Positions 40,137 to 49,054 of a DNA stretch of 64,000 bases are shown piece after piece. The notes below the pieces were generated by a model. That model saw only the letters and a program-made list of their open reading frames with translations, did not search any database and was not told where the DNA came from. A program made the translations under genes and the position numbers. The stretch is from Carallia brachiata (taxonomy: Eukaryota > Streptophyta > Magnoliopsida > Malpighiales > Rhizophoraceae), in contig JADCRB010000068.1 in assembly GCA_021464245.1 (NCBI GenBank), positions 7,178,134-7,242,133 of the forward strand, read 5' to 3'. The stretch's first letter is position 1. Every line of letters begins with the position of its first letter.

Positions 40137-40524
40137 ATATCAAATAATATATGTTGAAACAACAAAAAATTCATTTTTCTTTGAAAAGATTTCTTAAAAA
40201 AGTCAACCAAGTTTTACTAAAAATGGAACTAGTAGTATTTTACAATAAAAATCCGGTCCAAGTTTCCTGGTGCACAATTTCGGTGCACAATCTTTATTGT
40301 AAATTAATCGCTAAGGCAACAACCTAAGTGGATGTGGAGTGTGATTCCAATGGTACACAATGCTGCAATTCATAATCGGAGATATCCCTAATTAGTTCTA
40401 GAATAGATTATATATGAAGGAAATTTAAGGTCATTCTTAGAATTTTGGTTTTGTTTGGAGGAAAAAAAAAAGAATTTTGGCCCTTTAAAAATTAGACTGG
40501 TCAAAGTTTCCGAAATAAAAGAAG
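40137..40524. other. Spacer between two LTR elements
   Basis: AT-rich with no gene. ACCAG at 40525-40529 is the left target duplication of the next element. Confidence 0.5.
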
Positions 40525-40529
40525 ACCAG

Positions 40530-41428
40530 TGTAACGAGTAAATTTCGAGCCTATAACAGTTAGACTCGAAAATACAAAAACAAATTACAGAAAAAAAAAA
40601 TTTAAAATTTATGCGGGTTCGATCTCTGGGTAGATCCTCCGATTAATGCTCCAGTGTAATTTAGTCAAGGGCCGTGAAAGCTTAATCTTGACCGAGAGAT
40701 GTTGAATTTCCACAGCGTGAACTTGAACTACAGGAAATGGATTCCACTGAGGGCCGAGGCTTGATTTCAAGTGGATTAGTTGAACTCCGGTGAGAGCCGT
40801 AGGAGGATTGATCCCACTCGGACTGGATGGACTTCGGTGAGGGCTATAAGAGGCTTGATCCCACTTGAATTGATTGGACTCCGGTGAGGGCTGTAAGAGG
40901 CTTGATTCCACTCGAACTGGATGGACTCCGGTGAGAGCCGTAGGAGGCTTGATCCCACTTGGATATTTAAGATTTTAATATCTTGGATTTTTGATCTAGC
41001 GGATCCATTTCAATGGCAGTTAGAGAGCATACACCCAAAATATTTAGAGAAAGAAAGAAAGAATGCAAAACTTTAGAAGAGAGGATTTTGCTTTGCATGG
41101 GATAGATTGAAAGGTTTTGAGGGGATGCCTATTTATAGGGTTGGGGGAGGATGGATGCCAAAATTGTATGATTTGGATCATACATGGTAAGGGCCCTTTT
41201 TGGTGGTTGAATTTTGACATTTTGCAATCAAATAGAAATTAAAATTTCCATATGATTCATCATGGGTAGGATACTACATGGCAAGGGCCCTCTTTGGTGG
41301 TTGGATTTTGACATTTTGCATGGTCACCAACCATATAAAAATCATCATTTTCATATGCATGTACTTGTTGCTTTCATGTATGGCATGCATTGAATTTTTT
41401 TTTTTGTGATTTTTTTTTTGTGTTTACA
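40530..41428 (-). repeat. 3' LTR of the WOX-bearing element
   Basis: Matches 44685-45581 along its whole length with scattered substitutions. It contains about four to five tandem units of roughly 57 bases (40785-40960) sharing GACTCCGGTGAGGGCC and GAGGCTTGATCCCACT. The 100-codon ORF in it is only this repeat read through. Confidence 0.9.
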
Positions 41429-41607
41429 AATTCCCCCACTTCAAGGCTTGGTAAGGAAAGGCTTTGCAGACGTGATCCGTACCGAGTCTTGAAATCCAGG
41501 TTGAAACTTGAGATGTTCTGATGAACATTGAACGTTGAAGTCTTCTGACTCTGACTATGTCTACTGTTGTTGGATCGCAATAGGAATCCGATACGATCTT
41601 GAGAAAG

Positions 41608-42093
41608 TTAGCAGCCCAGCCAATATAAAAAATTGACATTCTGGCTCCAGGTGCGGTCGAGCTTCCATAGCTCGCAAAGACTGGCAAAAGTTTTTTGAAG
41701 TTCCAAAGCTCTGGTGAGGATGATCCGGTAGGCAAAGAACTTGAACCTCCCCAAGAGGAAGGTCCAGCACTTTGGAACTTCAAGACCTGCACACAGAGAG
41801 ACTGATTGTAGTGATGACTCCCGAGTCTGCTCCGACATAAGGAGAGTAGTTGGAACTTCCCTGTACGTCGTCACATCTAAAGGAAGATTAGGATGATTGC
41901 AGCGTCTCATCCCTCTGTGGTAGATGTGAACTAAGGAGAGTAGTTGGAACTCCATTACACCGATGGCGTTAGAGACTGAGTATTGAGGGCTTTTAGGGAT
42001 CCTTCGGGGAAGACTACTCCTTCTTTTTTTAGCTCGTGCGCCTCCCACTTCTTGATCAAAGAACTTCCTGAGACTAGTGTAGACACTAGTCAT
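41608..42093 (-). CDS. Unrecognised ORF inside the retrotransposon, with its own TATA box
   Basis: A 161-codon ORF starting at an ATG that follows a C/T-rich leader (about 42094-42120) and a TATATATATA box (42151-42160) placed 58 bases upstream. The N-terminus MTSVYTSLRKFFDQEVGGAR is followed by a basic KKRRSSLPRRIPK segment that could act as a nuclear localisation signal. The C-terminal half is rich in Leu, Phe and Trp. I recognise no domain. It lies downstream of the WOX region on the same strand, before the polypurine tract. It could be a second captured gene fragment, a lineage-specific ORF of the parent element, or chance. A second frame is open at 41424-41792. Confidence 0.35.
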   Translation of the reverse strand: MTSVYTSLRKFFDQEVGGARAKKRRSSLPRRIPKSPQYSVSNAIGVMEFQLLSLVHIYHRGMRRCNHPNLPLDVTTYREVPTTLLMSEQTRESSLQSVSLCAGLEVPKCWTFLLGRFKFFAYRIILTRALELQKTFASLCELWKLDRTWSQNVNFLYWLGC

Positions 42094-42262
42094 TTTCTTT
42101 TGAGAAGAAGAAGAGCTGAGGGGTGAGTATTATGGCTCGGATATGCAGGATATATATATAACATAAAGGGTTTTTTTTTTTGAAAAGTCAAAAAGGAGGT
42201 ACGCAGAATCGAGTAGAGTCATCCACGTCCCTTTCTGCATAAGAGACAAAAGAGGCAACGGC

Positions 42263-42330
42263 TGACGCGCGTCACGAAAGTCGTTATCGTGTGTTGCAGA
42301 AGTCGTTGTCGTGTGCTGCAGAAGTCGTTG
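42263..42330. promoter_or_regulatory. TGACG palindrome and 22-bp direct repeats upstream of the second ORF
   Basis: A perfect 12-base palindrome TGACGCGCGTCA (42263-42274) contains two TGACG cores, the binding motif of TGA-type bZIP factors in as-1-like elements. It is next to two 22-base direct repeats (42279-42300 and 42301-42322) sharing AGTCGTT.TCGTGTG.TGCAGA. Together with the TATA box at 42151 this is laid out like a compact promoter for the minus-strand ORF starting at 42093. Its function is inferred. Confidence 0.4.
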
Positions 42331-42342
42331 CACCTTATCTTG

Positions 42343-42969
42343 TCAGCCGTCCTGGCGGGGCCCGAGGCGCAGCTCCAAGTCAAGCTCAGCCTCGTCTGGT
42401 GGGCCGATGATGTTGACGTCGCTGGAGCCTTCCAGCTGGTTGATGCTGCTAGAATATTCTGGAAAGAGAGGCAAATTTTTGTCGGAATGACTTCTTTCTG
42501 CTAGAAAAGTCTCTCATAAACTTAAGTACTTGGAAGGAATGAACCCTTGACTGACTCCATAAGACCACCAGGACCAGTACGCATGCTCCCACAGGCTACT
42601 ACTTTGATCGTTATAGCCTGAAGAGACCATTGCAGTGGTAGAACTCGGACCAGCTTCATTTGAGGGCGAAGCTATACTGGTGTGATCTACCATCGGAACG
42701 GCTGACTGTGCTTTGGAAAAAGCAGTTCCCAGTGCTGGTTTCTTCCTACTTCTCCGATTCTAGAACCAATAAAACACATTTTTTCCTTCGATTGCCCCGA
42801 GCGAGCGCAATCGTGAGACAAGTTGGTAAATCTGAGATGCATTAGGAATAATACCTCCATTGTTGTGGAAGACTTCCTCTAAAATTTTCAGTTGTGCCAT
42901 GGTTGGTTGCCACCTTATGCGGGGTGACTTTTCTTCGCCCTTGTCTTGAGGTTCTGCAACTGGTTCCAT
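42343..42969 (-). pseudogene. WUSCHEL-related homeobox (WOX) coding region captured by an LTR retrotransposon
   Basis: An intronless reading frame of 208 codons runs from ATG at 42969 to TGA at 42343. The N-terminal homeodomain (about residues 16-75) contains RIRWQPTMAQLKILEEVF, then SRLRSLGAIEGKNVFYWF and NRRSRKKP. The IEGKNVFYWF-x-N signature is diagnostic of plant WOX transcription factors. Further on are NLPLFPEY, resembling the WUS box (TLPLFP), and near the C-terminus ELDLELRLGP, an LxLxL EAR-type repression motif. The order and spacing match a short complete WOX protein. Two in-frame stops interrupt it: TAG (42760-42762) where helix 3 should have the Gln of WFQN, and TGA (42514-42516). 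Both are explained by C-to-T change (CAG, CGA). The downstream frame stays open to the EAR motif. A TATA box lies about 90 bases upstream. Its strand is that of the element. Confidence 0.85.
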
Positions 42970-43056
42970 CTTTCGTGTGGCAGAGGAGCAAAGGTCTGGT
43001 ATGTGGTGAAGATCGGTTGAGACTGATGCTGAGTTTCAGACTCAAACCCTCCGTCG

Positions 43057-43064
43057 CTTTTATA
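43057..43064 (-). promoter_or_regulatory. TATA box of the captured WOX region
   Basis: The minus strand reads AAATATAAAAGCGACGG here. TATAAAAG lies about 90 bases before the WOX ATG, at promoter distance. Confidence 0.5.
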
Positions 43065-43202
43065 TTTTTGGGCCGTTCACAGTTTATACTCATGCGGGCC
43101 AGGAGTTGGTTTGCTGGATTGTTGAGTGTTTGGATTTTGTGTTTGGGCTTTGACTTTTGCTTGGGCTTTCAGATCGAGATTTCTGATTTTTTTTTTTTTT
43201 TT

Positions 43203-43565
43203 GCTATTGGGCTGTTCACAGTTTATACTCGTGCGGGCTAAGAGTCTAGTTTGCTAGATTGTTCGCCTTTTATACTCGTGCGGAGCAGGAGTGCGTTGTA
43301 GAGCTGTTCGCCTTTTATACTCGTGCGAGGCAGGAGTGCTGAACTGTATTGCATTGATTATCGCCTTTTATACTCGTGCGAGATAGGAGTGCTGCTGTTG
43401 ATCGCATTTTATACTCGTGCGAGGCAGGAGTGCTGAATTTGATCGCCTTTTATACTCGTGCGAGGCAGGAGTGCTGAACTGTTGATCACCTTTTATACTC
43501 GTGCGAGGTAAGAGTGCTGAACTGTTGATCGCCTTTTATACTCGTGCGAGGCAGGAGTGCGTTGT
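43203..43565 (-). repeat. Tandem array whose units each carry a TATAAAAGGCG core
   Basis: Seven close copies plus one or two diverged ones of a 41-54-base unit. On the plus strand each contains TTTTATACTCGTGCGAGGCA or a close variant, followed by GGAGTGCTGAACTG. On the minus strand each unit reads CTCGCACGAGTATAAAAGGC, so every unit repeats a perfect TATA-box string and a short palindromic CTCGCACGAG. A looser copy (TTTATACTCATGCGGGCC) lies at about 43080-43105. The array sits directly upstream of the WOX region. Confidence 0.85.
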
Positions 43566-43568
43566 TGG

Positions 43569-43790
43569 AATGCTGTTGAGCTATTAACATGTTGAGCTGG
43601 TGAGCTGTTTGGCTATTGAGCTGCTGAGCCGGAGAGTTGGTGAGCTACTGAACTGTTGAGCTGTTGAGCTACTGAGCCAGAGAGTTGGTGAGCTGTTGAG
43701 CTGTTGAGCTGCTGAGTCGGAGAGTTGGTGAGCTGCTGAGTTGTTTGGTGAGCTATTGAGCTGGTAAGCTGCTGAGTTGCTGACTTGGAT
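43569..43790. repeat. GAGCTG-rich tandem repeat
   Basis: A higher-order repeat of roughly 60-70 bases, built from TTGAGCTG/CTGAGC words and punctuated by GGAGAGTTGGTGAGCTG. It is part of the retrotransposon interior. Confidence 0.8.
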
Positions 43791-43794
43791 TCTG

Positions 43795-44240
43795 ATTCAG
43801 GGTTTAAGGTTTGCCCCCGAATCTGGATTTAGACTTTGAGTTGGAACTTGGATTTGGGCTTTGAGCCCGGGTTTAGATTTGGTGAATTTGGGCTTTAGGC
43901 TGGGGTTTGAGTTTAGGTTTTTTGGGCGTGGATTTGAATTTGGGCTTTAGGCCCGAATTTGAATTTGGATTTGGATTTTGAACTAGAATTTGGGTTCGGG
44001 CTTGGATTTTGCCCCCGAATTTGGATTTGTTGGGTTTTGAATCGGGGTTTGAGATCTGCCCCCGAATCTAGATTTGGATTTTGAGGAAAGGTTCTGAACT
44101 TGCACATAAGTTTCAGATATTTTTTTTTCTTTTTTTTTCCTCTTTTTTTTGGCTTCTTTTTTCATGCTTTTTTTTGTACTTTCTTTTTCTTTTTATTTCC
44201 TTTTTTATTTTTCTCTTTTTTTGTTTTTTTTTTTTTTTTT
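43795..44240. repeat. TTTGG/GGGCTT degenerate repeat and T-rich tract
   Basis: 43795-44100 is a degenerate repeat of words such as GAATTTGGATTTGGG and GGCTTTGAG. 44118-44244 is a nearly pure T/C tract. On the minus strand these read as Lys/Ser/Pro/Asn-rich frames with several stops. I do not call a gene. Confidence 0.7.
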
Positions 44241-44245
44241 TTTTA

Positions 44246-44420
44246 CACAGTAAATTTTAGAAGTTTACCATTTGATCGAACCAGGTCGGGATGCGTTGAC
44301 AGCATGCAAGCGTAATTGACGTAGACTTCTTGAACCATGTATAGCCCGTCCCAGTTGGAAGTGAACTTGTCGTAGAGTCGGTGCTTGTGTCCCTCTACTG
44401 GTCCAGTTGGATGAGAACTG
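44246..44420 (-). pseudogene. Ty3/gypsy integrase C-terminal remnant
   Basis: The minus strand reads YDKFTSNWDGLYMVQEVYVN and then NGKLLKFTV. This matches the end of plant gypsy integrases (K-F-x-x-N-W-x-G-P-Y-x-V...NGK-x-LK). In a complete element this lies at the 3' end of pol, yet here it sits only about 320 bases from the 5' LTR. The upstream gag-pol has therefore been deleted, leaving the post-pol region that carries the WOX sequence. Confidence 0.65.
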
Positions 44421-44684
44421 TGTCCATGCACGAGTTTGCAAACCTACGTACTCAAGTAGGATGATTAATGCAAGCGATTGAGCAATCGTCCTTTTACTGG
44501 TGGTGATAGTCATGTTCATCTTTAGTGCCACCGATGCGCTGGATTCCTGCCCTCTAGAGTTGTGTTGGTGTTGGCCATTTTACGGCCCATAGGCCATGAA
44601 ATGGCCGTTGTGCCACCAATTTTTTTTTTTTCTAAGGAGCAAAAGATGGGAGGTAGAGATGTCCCACCGAGCGTACCAAAAATT

Positions 44685-45581
44685 TATAACGGGTAAATTT
44701 CGAGCCTATAACAGTTAGACTCGAATATACAAAAACAAATTACAGAAAAAAAATTTAAAATTTATGCTGGTTCGATCTCTGGGTAGATCCTCCGATTAAT
44801 GCTCCTGTGTAATTTAGTCAAGGGCCGTGAAGGCTTAATCTTGACCGAGAGATGTTTAATTTTCACAGCGTGAACTTGAACTGCAGGAAATGGATCCCAC
44901 TGAGGGCCGAGGCTTGATCTCAAGTGGATTAGTTGAACTTCAGTGAGGGCCGTAGGAGGCTTGATCCCACTTGGACTGGATGGACTTCGGTGAGGGCCAT
45001 AAGAGGCTTGACCCAACTCGAATTGATTGGACTCCGGTGAGGGCCGTAAGAGGCTTGATCTCACTCGAACTAGATGGACTCCGGTGAGGGCCGTAGGAGG
45101 TTTGATCCCACTCGGATATTTAAGATTTTAACATTTTGAATTTTTGATCTAGCGGATCCAACTCAGTGGCAGTTAGAGAGGATACATCCAAAATATTTAG
45201 AGAGAGAGAGAAAGAATGCAAAGCTTTAGAAGAGAGGATTTTGCTTTGTATGGGATGGATTGAAAGGCTTTGAGGGGATGCCTATTTATAGGGTTGGGGG
45301 AGGATGGATGCAAAAATTGTATGATTTGGATCATACATGGCAAGGGCCCTTTTTGGTGGTTGAATTTTGACATTTTGCATTCAAATGGAAATTAAAATTT
45401 CCCTATGATTCATCATGAGTAGGATACTACATGGCAAGGACTCTCTTTGGTGGTTGGATTTTGACATTTTGCATGGTCACCAACCATATAAAAATCATCA
45501 TTTTCATATGCATGCACTTGTTGCTTTCATGTACGGCATGCATTGAATTTTTTTTTTTGTGATTTTTTTTTTATGTTTACA
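44685..45581 (-). repeat. 5' LTR of the WOX-bearing element
   Basis: Read on the minus strand this is the upstream LTR. It contains TATAAATA at 45283-45290, so transcription would start near 45255 and run into the element. The same 57-base tandem units as in the other LTR lie at about 44940-45115. Confidence 0.9.
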
Positions 45582-45586
45582 ACCAG

Positions 45587-45992
45587 AAAATATCCAAATT
45601 TGGTATCACCATTATTGGCATAATATATTTACTGTAATATTATCATTATAAGAAAAAATGCTTTCCTATTTTGTATATTTCAAATAACAAAAATTAAAAA
45701 AATAATTAAAAATATAAATTGTTATTACAACAATGAAAAGGATACAAAATTCCAGTTTTTATTTTTGTTAATATGCTTTCTATAATGATTATAATTAATT
45801 CAGTTACTTTATTTGAGATTTTTTTAACGTTAAAATCAATGTTTTATTTATGAAAAAAAGTTAATGTCCTAGTAATTTTTGTTATGAGATTTATCACAGT
45901 TGAAACGGTGACTGATATTTTACATGTTAAAGATTGTCGGGATTCAACCAGATGAAGTCATTGTGGTAAGTGTATTTAAAAGCTGTGCTAAT
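45587..45992. other. AT-rich spacer
   Basis: No gene seen. Confidence 0.4.
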
Positions 45993-45995
45993 TTA

Positions 45996-46362
45996 GGGTA
46001 TGTTTGAAGTGAGAGGAAGGGTGAGGAACGAAGGGGAAAGAGAAAGAAAGTATAGAGGAAGAAAGTATAGAGAAAATAAAGTTATTTGGAGTGGTGGAGA
46101 AAATGAGAGAAAGGAAGTATGGTGAAAAAAAAATGAATAGTAATTTGTGATAAAAAAGTGGTAGTTGTAAAAAATGAAGAGAAAGGAAATATGGTGAAAG
46201 AAAAAGTGAATAGTAATTTGTGAGAAAGAAAATTGAGAGAAAATAAAGTTATTTGGAGTGATGTAAAAAGTAAAGAGAAAGAAATGTGAAAAAGAAAAGT
46301 AGAAAGTAATAATTATATTTTTTTTTCTCTTCTTCCTTTTCTCTCCCACTCCAAATACACCC
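45996..46362. mobile_element. PIF/Harbinger-like MITE
   Basis: The left end GGGTATGTTTGAAGTGAGAG pairs with the right end, which in reverse complement reads GGGTGTATTTGGAGTGGGAG. TTA flanks both sides (45993-45995 and 46363-46365). The 367-bp interior is purine-rich on the plus strand, with repeated GAAAGTATAGAG words. The 133-codon minus-strand ORF here is only the pyrimidine-rich strand of the MITE. It shares its family with 37460-37640. Confidence 0.75.
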
Positions 46363-46554
46363 TTAGGGAAATCGGCATGGAAAGATTGCTGCATGTCTTA
46401 TAAAGCAACCTAAATATATATCAAACATTATATAAATAAAGAGTGCCCGTACATACCCTAAGTTTTTTGTCTCGGAAAATGTTCTGAACAAAATTATAAT
46501 TGTTATTTTTAAAATATCGACTAATAATTTTGAAATATAAAATTAATCAATGTT

Positions 46555-47096
46555 TCAAAAATACAAGCCAATCTCCGCTTCCTCGCATTGTAGATAGCTA
46601 CTAATGATGACACTCCAAGATATCATCTTTGTAGGAATTTCATCAAATAGTTGTCTTGCACAGTCCATGTTAGTCTCTTCGCAGAAGCCCGGAAAGGAAT
46701 TTTGCAACGAAGAAGAAAGGACCCAAAACCCACTTTGAGTTAAGTATTTATGTAATTCCATTCCTTGGTGTTTATCTCTAAGGAAGCAACAGACATGAAT
46801 GAGAAGCACCAGCGTAGAAGTGTCGGGTGCTCTAAATCCAGCAAGCCTGGCTCTAGCAAACCTCCACGAGCCCTCTCGCAAAGCGTCAAGGTTAAGGTGC
46901 CCGTAAATCATTATACTCCAAGAGAAAGGTGAGTCTGATACAATGAAGATGGTGGTTTTGTTGAGCGAGAGAGATTGAAAGCTGAAAGGTGTATCACTCT
47001 CTCAATAAAATTAGCACTTGAAAAGTCTACAGTAGAAATTTTCTCTAAATAATTTATTGCCAAACTGAATTTGCTGGCAGCTGAAACGGGAATCAT
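46555..47096 (-). pseudogene. PPR (pentatricopeptide repeat) protein fragment
   Basis: Two minus-strand segments. 47096-46911 starts IPVSAASKFSLAINYLE and ends at stops just before 46911. 46911-46555 reads MIYGHLNLDALREGSWRFAR, then FRAPDTSTLVLLIHVCCFL, MELHKYLTQSGFW, ARQLFDEIPTKMISWSVIIS. The alternating pattern and the ARQLFDEIP...SWSVIIS motif are typical of plant organelle PPR proteins, which bind organellar RNA. A stop/frame break at about 46911 and the loss of all following repeats make it a truncated pseudogene. Confidence 0.75.
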
Positions 47097-47224
47097 TTCA
47101 TAAAGGTACGTGCGTTACATATGAAGAGTTTCGTCCATTAACGTCTCCCACTAGCCACTAATCAGAGTTGACTCCAGAACAACCGTCAATGGATTAAATG
47201 GGAGACATTGCATAAGAGTAGAAG

Positions 47225-48205
47225 TGTCAATTGGGTTGGACAATCCTTGAGTCGGTGCGGCTCAGTTTTACATAGTCGTGTCAAGTATAACCTGTATTAT
47301 ATAAAATTGGGTTTAGATTAGATACAATTAATATTAGAGTTTGAATTAAACTTATATTTTTCAGTTCATGGGCCAAGCTAGGTGCGACTCATAATGGGTC
47401 TAGGTTCAGACATGACCTGAATACGATCCATAAACAGACTCAATATGATCCCTTTAAAAAATGAGTTTAAAATCACAAGGGAAAGAATAGACAATAAACC
47501 TTAAACTATGGTTCAATAAGATAAAAGTATCAATCTCTTTCACCAAATTAAATGTAATAATTTACATATTTTCTTTATTTTTAACTTTTATTTAATAAAA
47601 TAAAATACGTCACTATTTTATTATAAGAGTTATTTATTTATTTTTTAAATCACGCATTACAAAAGTTACAGATAATATTTATATAATATACTTATTTAAA
47701 TTTCAACAAAAAAATTATATATGATATAATATTTTATTTGTATTTTCTTGTTAAAATTTAATATTTCTTCGTAATTACTTATTTTAAATGTCAAGTTTAT
47801 ATATTTAATAATAAAAATAATAATTTTTGATCTTTTACTTAAATTTATATTTATTTATTTATAAAAATCTATGATATTATTTAAGAACAATGAAATGATA
47901 TAAGCACAACTCAATTTAATCATGATTAATGACCTAAATACGTCACAGTTTAAAAACGATAAGGTGAGTAGCCTAATTACGGCATGGTAAGTGGTTCGGG
48001 TACAGCATGGTAAGTAGGCCGAGCACGACACGATACGAGACTATAATGTTTGAACTTATAAGCCGTGATGGGCTCATTATTTAAATTTTTAACCACGAAA
48101 TGACACAACATGAAAGATAAATGGACTGTACTAAGACACAGTACTATATAAGTGGATTTTGGAAAAATTAATCTGGCACAGCACAGTCCATTTGACAGAT
48201 CCAGA
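47225..48205. repeat. Possible DNA-transposon remnant, otherwise AT-rich intergenic
   Basis: The left edge GTGTCAATTGGGTTGGAC and the right edge, in reverse complement CTGTCAAATGGACTGTGC, are loosely similar. The interior repeats GGTACAGCATGGTAAGTAGG- and CACGACACGATACG-type words common in plant hAT-like sequences. No target duplication was found. Confidence 0.25.
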
Positions 48206-48580
48206 TGAGAGAAAAGTGAAAAGAAGATATGAGAAAAAAGAAAAGCAAAGAGAATATAAAAAAGCGTGCCACATGATATATAGAAACTTCAGTTATAGAA
48301 TAAATATATAGTTTAACAGAGCAAAAGACAGTAGAATAACAACTTTTCTTTGCAACTTTATTAAAATTGGCCCACCTTGGCTAGTTGGATCGAACACCCA
48401 GTGACCCGATCGATGGACTGGGCCAGGTCATTCAATAGGATCAATAGTAGTTAAACTTAGTCGAGATCTAAATGACCCGGCCGCTTTTTCGGCAACCCTG
48501 ACGACCGGTTCTTTACGTAACCTGGTGGGTTGTTGCTCAGACGGCGAAATGGAGAAAATTGTGGCTGACTGGACTCGAGG

Positions 48581-48703
48581 TCACGCTGCCAACCCCATAA
48601 GTGCTTCTACCGTTTGCTCCAAAGCCATCTCCTGTGGGATGTATGCTACTTCAAATATATAGATTAACTTTCGAAATCTTTCATTTATTGTTTTAGTTTT
48701 CGA
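48581..48703 (-). pseudogene. Unrecognised coding-like fragment
   Basis: The minus-strand frame ends in LASKTKTINERFRKLIYIFE, then AYIPQEMALEQTVEALMGLA. The composition looks like real protein (helical, charged), unlike the AT-rich ORFs around it, but I cannot name a family and see no other exons. Confidence 0.25.
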
Positions 48704-49054
48704 AGCTAGCTGAGGACTCAATTGTATTTCAAAAAGTGCCACTATCAAGTTATTTTTAAAATACTTACCAAAAATACCACTATCATTTATGTCATATATA
48801 TAGATAAATATATTTATCCAGTTGACTAGAATGTCTAGATTATATATTACAAAATAAAACAATTCGTCATTATTTTCATGTTTGTTTGTTTCTCATACAA
48901 TGAAAATGCCTCTCTCTGTGTAGTGTATAATTTTAAATTTTCATATAAAAATTTTTATACATCTTAAAAATTTAAATTTTATGTTATATGGAAGAATATT
49001 TCTATATTCAATTATTATTTTTATTATTGTTTATAAAACAAGTTTTAATACTAA

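Larger units (their letters stand above)
40530..45581 (-). mobile_element. LTR retrotransposon carrying a WOX homeobox gene
   Basis: Two near-identical LTRs (40530-41428 and 44685-45581, about 0.9 kb each) are flanked by a perfect ACCAG duplication (40525-40529 and 45582-45586). Orientation is minus: both LTRs carry TATAAATA on that strand (41130-41137; 45283-45290), and a polypurine tract GTGGGGGAATT abuts the downstream LTR at 41429-41440. The upstream interior edge reads TTTTTGGTACGCTCGGTGGG on the minus strand, the kind of junction sequence seen after Ty3/gypsy 5' LTRs. Gag, protease, RT and RNase H are absent. Only an integrase C-terminal scrap remains (about 44250-44370). The rest of the 3.26-kb interior holds low-complexity repeats, a TATA-core tandem array, a WOX coding region and a second ORF. 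It is a deletion derivative of a larger element. Confidence 0.9.

Noticed and set aside
40609..40911. 100-codon ORF repeated at 44762-45064
   Set aside because: Both copies are the 57-bp tandem units of the LTRs; the similarity reflects LTR identity, not protein selection.
43203..43565. Possible CRISPR array (regular repeats)
   Set aside because: The repeats are adjacent and diverged, with no unique spacers of constant length, and the DNA is from a plant nuclear genome.
45993..46394. 133-codon Phe/Ser-rich minus-strand ORF
   Set aside because: Spans exactly one MITE, whose pyrimidine-rich strand happens to lack stops.
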